From Eubacterium multiforme (lineage in GTDB: Bacteria; Bacillota; Clostridia; Clostridiales; Clostridiaceae): 33,455 bases of DNA. The notes below the pieces were generated by a model. The model did no database searches and was not told the origin of the DNA. It saw only the letters and a program-made list of their open reading frames with translations. Numbering within the stretch: position 1 is the first letter of the stretch; each line of letters starts with the position of its first letter. Shown piece after piece: positions 14,744 to 23,463 of the stretch. The stretch spans positions 1 to 33,455 of the forward strand of contig NZ_JAUSUF010000020.1 of NCBI RefSeq assembly GCF_030813415.1, read 5' to 3'. Made by a program: the position numbers and the translations under genes.

Positions 14744-14785
14744 AGTATAATAAAACAATAAAAGTTTTATTGTTTTATTTATACT
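14744..14785 (-). terminator. Long palindrome, likely RecQ terminator
   Basis: An almost perfect palindrome, AGTATAATAAAACAATAAAA at 14744-14763 with its complement at 14765-14785 (one extra T), lies about 100 bases past the recQ stop. It falls in the 312-base gap before the LRR lipoprotein gene. The T-run on the exit side is short. The rest of this gap is AT-rich with nothing else recognisable. Confidence 0.45.
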
Positions 14786-14880
14786 CCATAATTATTTTAC
14801 CATATTTTGTAGAATTTTCAAATTTATTTCGATATAGACTTTTAAATAAAAATATCCTCAAAAGATATCTCCTTTATATA

Positions 14881-16644
14881 TTAAAATGACTGTACTAATT
14901 TAAGAATTTCATCCCCATATCTTTCAAGCTTCTTTTCCCCCATACCTCTTATATTCATAAGTTCTTCCTTTGTATTTGGTTTTTTATTTGCAATTTCAAT
15001 TAAACTAGAATCTGAAAATATTATGTAAGGTCTTATATTTTCCTTTGTTGCCTTTATTTTTCTCCAAGACTTTAAAGCATTATAAATATCTTTATTTAAT
15101 ATTTCATCTTCCATTTTTTCAATTTTCATAAAGACTTTCTCTTCTGATTTTAAAACCTTCATTGATCTATTATTTAAAATAAGCATTGAATAAGTTCCTG
15201 GTTTTAATTCAACATATCCTAAATTCAATAAGTTTTTAATAAAATCTCTAATAAATTTAGAACTAAACTCTTTCATAAGGGAAAATGTAGTAACCTTATC
15301 TAATTTATATTGAATTATTTTTGGTCCCTTTATTCCCCTTAAAATATCAATTAGGACAGAAATTCCAAACTTTTCTCTAGTTCTAAATACTGTAGATAAA
15401 ATTATTTGTGCTTCCCTTGTAAAATCCTGAATTTCATCATTATTTAAACATATTGAACAGTTATTGCAAAAACTACTTATATATTTATTACCAAAATATT
15501 TTAATAAAAATTCCCTATAACAACTATTACTTTCTGCATAATCAACCATAGCTTGAAGCTTTCTAAGGGCTATTTCTCGTCTGTTTATTCCACTGCTTTT
15601 ATTTATTAAAAACTCAACTCTTCTTATATCATCCCTAGAATAAAAAAGATAGCAATCACAGTTTTCAGAATCTCTTCCACCTCTACCAATTTCTTGGTAA
15701 TAACATTCTAAATTTTTTGGAATAGTTGCATGTACTATAAATCTTATATTTGATTTATCAATTCCCATTCCAAAGGCATTAGTTGCTATCATTACATCTT
15801 TTCTCTCAAAAAGAAAATCTTCTTGTGATTCTTCTTTTTCAGAATCCTTCATTCCTCCATGATATTTTAAAACACTGTATCCTAAATCCTTTAACCTATC
15901 ATAAATTATTTCAACTTCTTTTCTTGAAGTACAATAAACAATTCCAGATTCCCCTTCATGGGATCTTATTATATCTTTAAGTTCCTCTTCTTTATCCACC
16001 TCTTTAAGTACATTTATATTTAAATTACTTCTATTTATATCTCCTAAAAATATATAAGGTTCCTTAAGTCCTAAAAGATTTATTGAATCTTTCCTTACTT
16101 CCTCTGTAGCTGTAGCTGTAAAAGAAGATATAATTGGTCTAGTATTTAAACTTTCATAAAAGGGTTTTATATATCTATAACTTTTTCTAAAATCATGTCC
16201 CCATTCTGAAACACAATGAGCTTCATCTATAGCAATTTGAGAAATATTTAAGCCTTTAATCATATTTTTAAAATAATCTGATTCTAATCTTTCTGGTGCT
16301 ATGTATATAAGTTTATAAAGACCTAAAGTTGCATCCTTTAAAATTTCTTTTATTTCTTCATTTTTTAAAGTGCTATTTATATAAACTGAAGGTATACCAT
16401 TTTCTTTTAAGGAGTCTACCTGATCCTTCATAAGAGAAATAAGTGGTGAAATAACTAATGTTATACCATCAAATATAATTGCAGGTATCTGGTAACATAT
16501 AGACTTACCCCCACCTGTTGGCATAAGGCAAAAAACATCTCTTTTATTTAAAATTGTATTTATAATATCTATTTGTCCTTCCCTAAAGCTTTCATATCCA
16601 TAAAATTTTTTAAGGGCATAATAAGCTCTTTGAGTATTATTCAT
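14881..16644 (-). CDS. recQ: RecQ-family ATP-dependent DNA helicase
   Basis: The 587-residue SF2 helicase has motif I MPTGGGKSICYQIP (about residues 41-54), DEAH at 140-143 followed by CVSEWGHDFR, FTATAT, YCTSRKEVE, ATNAFGMGIDKSNIR and QEIGRGGRD. The zinc-binding cysteines of the RecQ-Ct region are at about 365-400 (YFGNKYISSFCNNCSICL). An HRDC domain ends the protein (about 515-587). The protein unwinds 3'-5' in recombination and repair. It is slightly short in the winged-helix region but shows no break. Confidence 0.95.
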   Translation of the reverse strand: MNNTQRAYYALKKFYGYESFREGQIDIINTILNKRDVFCLMPTGGGKSICYQIPAIIFDGITLVISPLISLMKDQVDSLKENGIPSVYINSTLKNEEIKEILKDATLGLYKLIYIAPERLESDYFKNMIKGLNISQIAIDEAHCVSEWGHDFRKSYRYIKPFYESLNTRPIISSFTATATEEVRKDSINLLGLKEPYIFLGDINRSNLNINVLKEVDKEEELKDIIRSHEGESGIVYCTSRKEVEIIYDRLKDLGYSVLKYHGGMKDSEKEESQEDFLFERKDVMIATNAFGMGIDKSNIRFIVHATIPKNLECYYQEIGRGGRDSENCDCYLFYSRDDIRRVEFLINKSSGINRREIALRKLQAMVDYAESNSCYREFLLKYFGNKYISSFCNNCSICLNNDEIQDFTREAQIILSTVFRTREKFGISVLIDILRGIKGPKIIQYKLDKVTTFSLMKEFSSKFIRDFIKNLLNLGYVELKPGTYSMLILNNRSMKVLKSEEKVFMKIEKMEDEILNKDIYNALKSWRKIKATKENIRPYIIFSDSSLIEIANKKPNTKEELMNIRGMGEKKLERYGDEILKLVQSF

Positions 16645-16860
16645 ATCACTTTACTCTCTTTCCTTTTTTCTTAATATTATTATACATTATTTTTATTTAT
16701 ATTTTCTTTTATGTTTATATAATTATTTCCATTTAACCTCTATAAAACTACATTATTAAAAAAATTTTTAAAATAATAAATTAAAATTTATAATTATAAA
16801 AAAGTAAAAAAACACTAACATATTCATTTAATATTATCAACTTTTTTTACTATTTAATGG

Positions 16861-16891
16861 TATAATATAAATATAAAAGAAAACGATTTCT
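16861..16891 (+). promoter_or_regulatory. SdpI-gene promoter with cre-like site
   Basis: An extended -10 (TGGTATAAT, hexamer at 16861-16866) is followed by AGAAAACGATTTCT at 16878-16891. That site agrees with the CcpA cre consensus at the central CG and most flanking positions but lacks the outer T and A. It lies just past the expected transcription start, where CcpA would block elongation. The remaining 16645-16860 region holds no recognisable feature beyond AT-rich sequence. Confidence 0.35.
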
Positions 16892-16913
16892 TATTGGCTG
16901 AGGGGGAGATTTT

Positions 16914-17276
16914 ATGAACATTATAAGCAATTTAATTGACATTTTAATTCCTTTATCAATGATAATTTTGGGATTAATATTAATCTTTGATCCACCAAAG
17001 AAAATTAATGAATTTTATGGTTATAGAACATCACGCTCAATGAAAACAAAAGAAACTTGGGATTTTGCAAATAACCACCTTGGAAAACTTTGGTTAATAT
17101 TTGGAATATTTTCTTTTGCTTTCACAGTAGCATTAAAAAGCACTTTAAGTATTAATAATGAATCAATTTCAATTATATGCTTAATTGGTTCACTTACATG
17201 CATGTTTATTCCTTTAGTGGTTGTAGATAGAGAACTTAAAGAAAATTTTGATGACTTAGGTAAATTTAAATCATAA
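16914..17276 (+). CDS. SdpI-family membrane protein
   Basis: The 120-residue protein has three hydrophobic segments (about residues 8-28, 58-78 and 86-106). Between the first two it has the hallmark EFYGYRTSRSMKTKETWDFA, as in the C-terminal part of SdpI and YhfL. SdpI gives immunity to the SdpC toxin in Bacillus, but most short members have no assigned role. A GGGGGAGA ribosome site precedes ATG. It is monocistronic, with a strong terminator. Confidence 0.85.
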   Translation: MNIISNLIDILIPLSMIILGLILIFDPPKKINEFYGYRTSRSMKTKETWDFANNHLGKLWLIFGIFSFAFTVALKSTLSINNESISIICLIGSLTCMFIPLVVVDRELKENFDDLGKFKS

Positions 17277-17287
17277 ATACGATATTT

Positions 17288-17321
17288 AGAGCTATCTTAA
17301 ATTTTAAGATAGCTCTTTTTA
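17288..17321 (+). terminator. Rho-independent terminator
   Basis: A perfect stem AGAGCTATCTTAAA (17288-17301) with its complement at 17303-17316 is followed by a T-run. It ends the SdpI-family transcript and separates it from the metal operon. Confidence 0.85.
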
Positions 17322-17349
17322 TATTAAATTTTTTTAATATTTTTGTAAT

Positions 17350-17406
17350 TGCAACTTATTTGCATTTATGATATATATATTTTATGCTAATGCAAATTAA
17401 TTGCAT
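17350..17406 (+). promoter_or_regulatory. Two palindromic operators upstream of the COG0523 operon
   Basis: TGCAA-N5-TTGCA occurs at 17350-17364 and again at 17391-17405 (extended to ATGCAAATTAATTGCAT at 17390-17406). The centres are 41 bases apart, about four turns of DNA, so both face the same side. They precede the ribosome site AAAAGGAG. Given the genes controlled, a Zur/Fur-family regulator is the best guess; I cannot match the motif to a published consensus. Confidence 0.5.
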
Positions 17407-17438
17407 TTATATTCTATATGAAAAGGAGTTTTAAATAT

Positions 17439-18398
17439 ATGAAAACTAAAATAGATATATTTTCTGGATTTTTGGGAGCTGGTAAAACTACATTAATCAA
17501 TAAACTATTAAATAACAAAAATTATAATAAGGAGAAAATTGTTCTTATAGAAAATGAATTTGGAGACATTGGTATTGATGGAGATATGTTAAAGGATTCA
17601 TCTATAAAGATAAAAGAAATTAATGCAGGGTGCATATGCTGTAGTGTTTCTAGTGATTTTACTAAAGCCATTAAAGATATAATTAATATGTACAAACCTA
17701 ATAGAATATTAATAGAGCCTTCTGGAGTTGCAAAACTTTCTGAAATAATAGAGATATGTAAAAAGGATGATTTAAAGGACTTAGTTGAATTAAATTTGAT
17801 TATAACAGTAGTAGATCCCCTTAAATTTAATGTTTACTTAAATAATTTTAGTGATTTTTATGTAAATCAAATAGCCAATGCAAAGGTAATATTAATAAGT
17901 AGAAGTCACTTTTTAAATAAAAAAGAATTAGCTGACATTAAAGAAAAAATTATAAATTTAAATAAAAAGGTAAAAATTATTACATCTTTAGATGGGTTGG
18001 ATTTAAATAGTATCTCCCCTATCACTTTAAATGCTGACACTAAAAATTTAAAAACTATAAATCAACCTATTAAATTTAGCAATTTTAAAATTGCTAAAAA
18101 ATCACTAACAAAGAAAACATTATCCTCTTTTCAAACATTAAGTTTAAACACTTCAAAAACATTTACTGAAGAGAACATAACTACTATAATTTCTAAACTA
18201 AAAGATAAAAATTATGGAACTGTATTAAGAGCTAAAGGCTTTTTAAAGTGTACTAACAACCATTTTATGCAATTTAATTTTATTCCAGATGAACTATCTA
18301 TAAAAGAGGCTAATTACGAAAAAGAGGGTAAAATTTGTATTATAGGCTGTAACTTAAATAAAGATAAATTAAAAGAATTATTTTTAGGACAATCATAG
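17439..18398 (+). CDS. COG0523 (CobW-family) metal-chaperone GTPase
   Basis: From ATG 17439 the 319-residue protein has the P-loop GFLGAGKTT (residues 10-18), the metal-binding GCICCS motif (CxCC at about 65-68), EPSG near residue 95 and a C-terminal CobW_C domain (about 220-319). COG0523 proteins deliver or allocate zinc, cobalt or related metals using GTP. The usual NKxD is replaced by SRSH. ATG 17439 is preferred over 17418 because AAAAGGAG lies between them, 11 bases before the second ATG. It leads a four-gene operon. Confidence 0.85.
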   Translation: MKTKIDIFSGFLGAGKTTLINKLLNNKNYNKEKIVLIENEFGDIGIDGDMLKDSSIKIKEINAGCICCSVSSDFTKAIKDIINMYKPNRILIEPSGVAKLSEIIEICKKDDLKDLVELNLIITVVDPLKFNVYLNNFSDFYVNQIANAKVILISRSHFLNKKELADIKEKIINLNKKVKIITSLDGLDLNSISPITLNADTKNLKTINQPIKFSNFKIAKKSLTKKTLSSFQTLSLNTSKTFTEENITTIISKLKDKNYGTVLRAKGFLKCTNNHFMQFNFIPDELSIKEANYEKEGKICIIGCNLNKDKLKELFLGQS

Positions 18399-18401
18399 CT
18401 T

Positions 18402-19049
18402 ATGTTTAATAAAACTAACATTGAACTGATTACAGGCTTTTTAGATTGTGGAAAAACTACATTTATAAATTCTTTACTCTCTAAAACTTTAATAACAAGT
18501 GAAAAAATAGTAATTCTTCTTTTTGAAAATGGAGTAGGAAAAATAGATGAAAAATATTCATTAGATTCTAATATTACAATTGAATACTTTCCTCCAACAA
18601 AAGAAATTAATTTTAAATTATTAAATTATTTTAGGAGAAAGTATCATCCTAATAGAATAATTATAGAGTTTAATGGAAGTAGGGATTTAAACGAACTTTT
18701 AACTATGGTAAATTCAAAAGATTTTAAAAGGGTTTTTAAAATAAAAGAAATCGTAAATATTATTGATAGTACATTATTTCCTATATATCTTAATAATATG
18801 GGAAGTATTATAACTTCACCTATACAACATGGAAATATAATTTTAATTAATAATAAATCTAAAGTTAGTTATGAAAGCTTAAATAATATAAAGAAAACTA
18901 TTAAATTATTAAATAGAAAAGCTTATATTATAGACTTTGAATCAGTATCTAACTTAAATTCTAAAATACAAAAATCTTCCTTATTTTATAAAGATTTTTT
19001 TACTATTTTACAAATACTAACTAAAGATTCAGAGGAGATACAAAGATGA
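18402..19049 (+). CDS. Divergent COG0523 paralogue lacking the CxCC motif
   Basis: This 215-residue protein keeps the P-loop (GFLDCGKTTF, about residues 12-21), the LLFENGVGKIDE region and RIIIEFNGSRDL. Where the CxCC metal site should be it has FPPTKEIN, and it lacks the C-terminal CobW_C domain. NNKSK occupies the NKxD position. It starts 3 bases after the canonical GTPase and overlaps the permease start by 4 bases. It may act as a partner subunit of the first GTPase rather than as a metal carrier; that is inference. Confidence 0.75.
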   Translation: MFNKTNIELITGFLDCGKTTFINSLLSKTLITSEKIVILLFENGVGKIDEKYSLDSNITIEYFPPTKEINFKLLNYFRRKYHPNRIIIEFNGSRDLNELLTMVNSKDFKRVFKIKEIVNIIDSTLFPIYLNNMGSIITSPIQHGNIILINNKSKVSYESLNNIKKTIKLLNRKAYIIDFESVSNLNSKIQKSSLFYKDFFTILQILTKDSEEIQR

Positions 19050-19960
19050 TATTTACTAATATTATGACTATTTTTATTGGGATATTATTAGAAGCAATCC
19101 CCTTTATATTACTTGGCTCATTAATATCTTCTTTTATACAATTATTTATTTCAGAAAACTTTATTGCAAAAATTATTCCAAAAAATATTTTTTTAGCATT
19201 ATTTTTCACTTCACTATTAGGAATTATTTTTCCAGTATGTGAATGTGCAATTATTCCAATAACTAAAAAATTAATAAATAAAGGTGTACCTTTATCAATT
19301 GCAATTACTTTTATGCTTTCTGTTCCAATTGTTAATCCAATAGTAATTATGTCAACTTACTATGCTTTTGCAACTAATCACAGCATTTTTATATTTAGAA
19401 CGCTTTTTGGAATATTAAATTCCATAATTATTGGCTTAATAATACATAAAACTCAAAAAAATGACCCATTACCTATTAGAGATAAAGAAGTTTCATATTA
19501 TGAAAAATGTGCTTGTGGTTGCGACGAAGTTACTTTTAATAATTTTTCTAAAATTAGATTAGTATTAAATCATACAACAATAGAATTATTTAGCGTATCT
19601 AAATACTTAATATTTGGTGCCTTTATTTCAAGTTTATTTAAAGTTCTTATACCAAAAGAAATTCTTACATCCTTTGGAGGAAGTCCCTTCCTTTCAATAA
19701 TAGTTATGATTTTCTTAGCCTTTACATTATCAGTATGTTCAGAGGCAGATGCATTTATTGCAAGTACTTTCCTAGGTAAATTCACAACAGGTTCTATATT
19801 ATCTTTCTTAGTACTTGGTCCAATGCTAGATATAAAAAATCTTTTAATGCTGTTAGGTAACTTTAAAGTTAAATTTGTTATAAAGCTTTCACTTTATATT
19901 TTAATAACAACTATTATTACAACATTCCTATTTAATATTATTGGAGGATTACAGCTTTGA
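19046..19960 (+). CDS. YraQ/YcgR-type permease (UPF0718)
   Basis: The 304-residue integral membrane protein has about eight hydrophobic segments. It carries the family's repeated motifs: FPVCECAIIPITKKLINKGV and VPIVNPIVIMSTYYAFA in the first half, and SVCSEADAFIASTF with LGPMLDIKN in the second. A cytosolic loop contains EKCACGCDEV, a plausible metal site. In Bacillus the related ycgR-ycgQ pair is Zur-controlled. The neighbouring GTPases and TIGR03943 protein support a role in metal uptake or transfer. It is translationally coupled at both ends. Confidence 0.8.
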   Translation: MIFTNIMTIFIGILLEAIPFILLGSLISSFIQLFISENFIAKIIPKNIFLALFFTSLLGIIFPVCECAIIPITKKLINKGVPLSIAITFMLSVPIVNPIVIMSTYYAFATNHSIFIFRTLFGILNSIIIGLIIHKTQKNDPLPIRDKEVSYYEKCACGCDEVTFNNFSKIRLVLNHTTIELFSVSKYLIFGAFISSLFKVLIPKEILTSFGGSPFLSIIVMIFLAFTLSVCSEADAFIASTFLGKFTTGSILSFLVLGPMLDIKNLLMLLGNFKVKFVIKLSLYILITTIITTFLFNIIGGLQL

Positions 19961-20706
19961 AAAGATTTAATATATTAAATTTTATAGGTTTTATAATTTT
20001 ACTACTTATTTCAATTTTCTTTTTCTATTTGTTATATACTGATAATATTTCATTATTTCTAAATCCAAAAATGAATAAATATGTTATTTTTGCATTAGTT
20101 ACTTTTATTGCCCTTACTATTAATGAATTTCTTAATATTTTTGATGTATATAGCAGAAAAGGAATTTTTAAGGGAGTTTTAGTATTTTTTATTTTAATTA
20201 CTGCATTTTCAATCCATTCTTTGGATAAATGGTTAACAGCTAAAAGAAACGATAAAATAATACAAGATTCCTCTAACTATGAAAATAAAAATTTTGATAA
20301 AATTTATAAATTAGATAATGAAGCTATTCCAAAAAATTCAGATTCTAATATATTAAAGTTAGATGATTCTAATTACCTTGATATTTTAGGGAAAATATTT
20401 GCAAACCCTGATTCTTATAAAGATAAAAACATCTCTATTGATGGTTTTATATATAGGGATAAAGGTTTATCACAAAATGAATTTGTTTTAGGTCGAGAAG
20501 TTATGACTTGTTGTGTTGCAGATCTTCAAGTTGCTGGACCAAAATGTAAATTTAAAGATTCTTCTGAATTAAAGGCAAATCATTGGTTTAATGTACATGG
20601 AAAAATAACATTAGGAAAAGATGGTGAACCAATAATAATTGTAAAAGAAATAACGCCAATAGCAAAACCTAAAAATGCTTATCTTTATCCTGGCGCCTTG
20701 AGATAA
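19957..20706 (+). CDS. TIGR03943 (YcgQ-like) membrane-anchored protein
   Basis: The 249-residue protein has three hydrophobic segments near the N-terminus (about 6-28, 43-60 and 70-88). An extracellular domain follows, with DGFIYRDKGLSQNEFVLGRE and VMTCCVADLQVAGPKC, whose three cysteines are typical of the family. It is nearly always encoded beside the YraQ-type permease and probably works with it as the outer, metal-handling part. The start overlaps the permease stop by 4 bases. Confidence 0.8.
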   Translation: MKRFNILNFIGFIILLLISIFFFYLLYTDNISLFLNPKMNKYVIFALVTFIALTINEFLNIFDVYSRKGIFKGVLVFFILITAFSIHSLDKWLTAKRNDKIIQDSSNYENKNFDKIYKLDNEAIPKNSDSNILKLDDSNYLDILGKIFANPDSYKDKNISIDGFIYRDKGLSQNEFVLGREVMTCCVADLQVAGPKCKFKDSSELKANHWFNVHGKITLGKDGEPIIIVKEITPIAKPKNAYLYPGALR

Positions 20707-20724
20707 TATTTATATAAATAGAAA

Positions 20725-20776
20725 ACCCTACAGAGTAATCTTTTCATTAAAATTTTACTCTATAGGGTATATTTTT
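20725..20776. terminator. Bidirectional terminator
   Basis: ACCCTACAGAGTAA (20725-20738) pairs with TTACTCTATAGGGT (20755-20768) with one mismatch. A T-run follows on the plus strand, and a TTTTC run lies on the minus-strand exit side. It serves the convergent metal operon and sensor-kinase operon; the kinase stop codon lies in the stem. Confidence 0.8.
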
Positions 20777-21666
20777 TTCCATAATATTTTTATTGTAAGT
20801 ATATTATCCTTCTTTTCTGCAAAAATTTTATTTCCTTGCTCTTCAACTAATATTTTTGTTATAGCAAGTCCAAGACCTGTATTTTGTCCTGTTCTCATTC
20901 TATCTCCAGTAAAAAATCTTTCAAATATTCTATTTACTTCATCTTCCTTAATTTCATTTTCTTCATTAGAAAAGGCTGTAACTATATAATCTTTTTCTTC
21001 TTTTAAAACTATTTTTACTCTTCCTTTTCCATACTTTAATATATTTTGAATTAAGTTTGTAAATATTCTATTTATAGCTATTTTATCTCCTAAAACTAAA
21101 GAATTGCTCTCTTCTATTTCTACAACTGGCTCTAGCCCCTTATTTTCTATATCATTATAAAAAGCTGCTATAATCTCACATAAAATATCATGTAAATTAA
21201 CCTTTTCTAGCTCTAAATCATATTCACTTGCTTGAAGTCTTGATAAATCATAAAAACTTGAAATTAAGTTTTTTAATACATAGGATCTCTTCTCTACTAT
21301 ATTTATATATTCTTTTTTATCATCCTTAGATATATTTTCATCCTTAAGAAGCTGAATATATCCCATTATTGAAGTTAAAGGAGTTCTTAAATCATGGGAT
21401 ATATTTGCAATAGCCTGCCTAAGTTCCAAATCTAATTCTTTATATTTACATTCCATATCTCTTTTTGATTTTAATATATTATTAATTTCAAAGGCTAAAT
21501 TTTCAATATTTTTATTAGGTGATGAAATTGTAATTATTTCGTTTGTATTACTTTCATTTATTTTTTTAATCTTTTTAGCTAGACTTTCAATTTGTTTATT
21601 TCTATAAAATATAATACTTGTTGAAATTATAAGTAAACCTGAAAGTAAAAATATTAAAATTACCAT
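20755..21666 (-). CDS. Sensor histidine kinase
   Basis: The 303-residue kinase has one N-terminal membrane helix (about 2-20) and a short linker. The HisKA H-box is NISHDLRTPLTSIMGY (His91), and the catalytic ATPase domain has an N-box (NLIQNILKYGKG), FERFFTGDR and GLGLAITKI. It lacks a sizeable extracellular sensor, as in intramembrane-sensing kinases linked to ABC transporters. It is the last gene of the regulator-ABC operon. Confidence 0.9.
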   Translation of the reverse strand: MVILIFLLSGLLIISTSIIFYRNKQIESLAKKIKKINESNTNEIITISSPNKNIENLAFEINNILKSKRDMECKYKELDLELRQAIANISHDLRTPLTSIMGYIQLLKDENISKDDKKEYINIVEKRSYVLKNLISSFYDLSRLQASEYDLELEKVNLHDILCEIIAAFYNDIENKGLEPVVEIEESNSLVLGDKIAINRIFTNLIQNILKYGKGRVKIVLKEEKDYIVTAFSNEENEIKEDEVNRIFERFFTGDRMRTGQNTGLGLAITKILVEEQGNKIFAEKKDNILTIKILWKKIYPIE

Positions 21667-21684
21667 TTAATCACCTCTTTTTAA

Positions 21685-22428
21685 TTATTTTATTTCTTGA
21701 TTTTTAAACACAAATATTCCAATAGATAAAAGAACTACAGTATAAACTATTCCAACTGTTATAGCAAAATACATATTAGTTAAAGTTGCATTAGCATATT
21801 GTAATGGCTCAAGAGGTGCAGTTATAGTATATTTAACTAACTTATCAAATATTGGTGAAACAAAGTGACCTAAAAGTCCAAATACTTGTTTTGAGAAAAA
21901 TATAATTACATAAAATACCATACTTGCTATTATTTCTTTTTTTATTAAAACAATAAGTAAATCCCCTAATGCTATTACAGCTATATAAATTGGTACTCCT
22001 GATAAAAATCTTAGCAGAAAGTTATTACTAGTTGCTAAAAAATTCTTTCCTTGAAGACCAAATAACATTATACATATATAAACTACAGTCATACAAATAA
22101 TAGATGTAATTATAGCTAATATTATTTGAACTATAAATTTTGATAAATATATTTTTTCTCTTGAAATATTAGAAGATATAATATTTTTAAAAGTTTCCTC
22201 TTTAAATTCTTCTGTAAATACATCTAAAAATATATAAACAAGAGGAGGAATAACTGCAAATACTACAGAAAGCATATTAAATATATTTATATGTACAGAA
22301 TCTAAAATACCATTGCCTCCTATTAATGAAAAATAAAGTACTATAAGTAATAGTAAAATTATATTAGTTTTATATATAAATTTCTTTTTTCTATATTTAT
22401 ATAATTCAGCCTTTATTAAATTAAACAT
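21685..22428 (-). CDS. ABC-2-type permease (lantibiotic-protection-like)
   Basis: The 247-residue protein has six hydrophobic segments and the N-terminal MFNLIKAELYKYRKKKF typical of ABC-2 permeases that pair with BcrA/NatA-like ATPases. It overlaps the ATPase gene by 8 bases. Such pairs export or detoxify cell-envelope-active peptides. The substrate is not deducible from sequence alone. Confidence 0.85.
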   Translation of the reverse strand: MFNLIKAELYKYRKKKFIYKTNIILLLLIVLYFSLIGGNGILDSVHINIFNMLSVVFAVIPPLVYIFLDVFTEEFKEETFKNIISSNISREKIYLSKFIVQIILAIITSIICMTVVYICIMLFGLQGKNFLATSNNFLLRFLSGVPIYIAVIALGDLLIVLIKKEIIASMVFYVIIFFSKQVFGLLGHFVSPIFDKLVKYTITAPLEPLQYANATLTNMYFAITVGIVYTVVLLSIGIFVFKNQEIK

Positions 22429-23344
22429 TAATATCCCCTCCTATTAAATTTATAAAATATTCTTCTAAGTTTTCTGAAACTTTTTCTAAAGAATAAACAC
22501 CCACATTTCCTTCAACTAATAACTTATTTACTAATTGTGGCTCATCTAATCCTTTATATATTTTAATTCTTTCATTTTCTAAAATTTCATAGGAGTTATA
22601 ACCTAAATTTTTCTCTAAAATTATTGCAGCTTTTTTAACATCATCAACCTTTACTAATAAATGATGCTTACATTTATCCTTAAGGTCTTTTGCTGATATT
22701 TCCTCTACTAATTTACCATTATTTAAAAATCCATAACAATTAGCTATTTGAGATAGCTCTCCTAATATATGACTTGATATAAGGATAGTTGTATTTTTCA
22801 TTTTATTTAAATTTAATAATATTTCACGAACTTCCTTTATTCCCATAGGATCTAATCCGTTTATTGGTTCATCTAAAATTAAAAAATCAGGACTTCCAAG
22901 TATAGCAAGAGCTAATCCAAGTCTTTGCTTCATACCTAAAGAAAACTTATTAAATTTTTTCTTATCTACATCTGATAATCCAACTAACTTTAAAGTTTCA
23001 TCTATACATTCTTTTCCTGGTATACCTTTTAAAATTCTATAATATTCTAAGTTTTCTCTTGCCGTTAAAGTTTTATAAAACTTTGGACTTTCTACTATTG
23101 AACCTATTTTTGAATGTAATTTTATTTTTTCATCTAAATCTGAAGTTCCAAATAACTCAATTTCTCCACTAGTAGAATTTGTTAAAGATAAAAGCATTTT
23201 TATAATAGTCGTTTTACCTGCTCCATTCTTTCCTACTAATCCATAAATATCACCTTTTTTTATTGTCATATTTACATTATCAATTACAATTCTTTTATCA
23301 TATATTTTTGTAAGATTTTTTGTTATAGCAATATTTTCTGACAA
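22421..23344 (-). CDS. ABC transporter ATPase (BcrA/lantibiotic-protection-like)
   Basis: Walker A is GKNGAGKTTIIKML (about residues 38-51 from this start), the signature is FSLGMKQRLGLALA, and Walker B is LILDEPINGLDP. The H-loop SSHILGEL and a C-terminal extension of about 90 residues, as in BcrA-type ATPases, follow. TTG at 23344 is preferred because AAAAGGGTGAG lies just ahead of it; the upstream in-frame GTG at 23353 overlaps that ribosome site. It lies between the response regulator and the permease. Confidence 0.9.
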   Translation of the reverse strand: MSENIAITKNLTKIYDKRIVIDNVNMTIKKGDIYGLVGKNGAGKTTIIKMLLSLTNSTSGEIELFGTSDLDEKIKLHSKIGSIVESPKFYKTLTARENLEYYRILKGIPGKECIDETLKLVGLSDVDKKKFNKFSLGMKQRLGLALAILGSPDFLILDEPINGLDPMGIKEVREILLNLNKMKNTTILISSHILGELSQIANCYGFLNNGKLVEEISAKDLKDKCKHHLLVKVDDVKKAAIILEKNLGYNSYEILENERIKIYKGLDEPQLVNKLLVEGNVGVYSLEKVSENLEEYFINLIGGDINV

Positions 23345-23444
23345 TACACTCACCCTTTTCTAATGTTTTTCTTAAAATTTATAATATCACTTAATTTATA
23401 ATCTAAGTTTAAAACCAAAACACAAATATACCTTAAAGAAAACA

Positions 23445-23459
23445 TTAAGAAAGTCTTAA
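23445..23459 (-). promoter_or_regulatory. Candidate response-regulator operator
   Basis: A perfect inverted repeat TTAAGA-AAG-TCTTAA lies upstream of the ABC genes, next to a related TTAAAG segment (23433-23438) about one DNA turn away. OmpR-family regulators bind paired half-sites of this kind. The 110-base gap between regulator and ATPase genes suggests a second, regulator-controlled promoter. Confidence 0.35.
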
Positions 23460-23463
23460 ATAA

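Noticed and set aside
14853..14870. ATATC / GATAT repeat right after recQ as its terminator
   Set aside because: Five A-T-rich pairs are too weak; the longer palindrome at 14744-14785 is a better candidate.
16803..16851. Inverted repeat AGTAAAAAAA / TTTTTTTACT upstream of the SdpI-family gene
   Set aside because: It is built from A and T runs with a 29-base loop in very AT-rich DNA and is likely chance.
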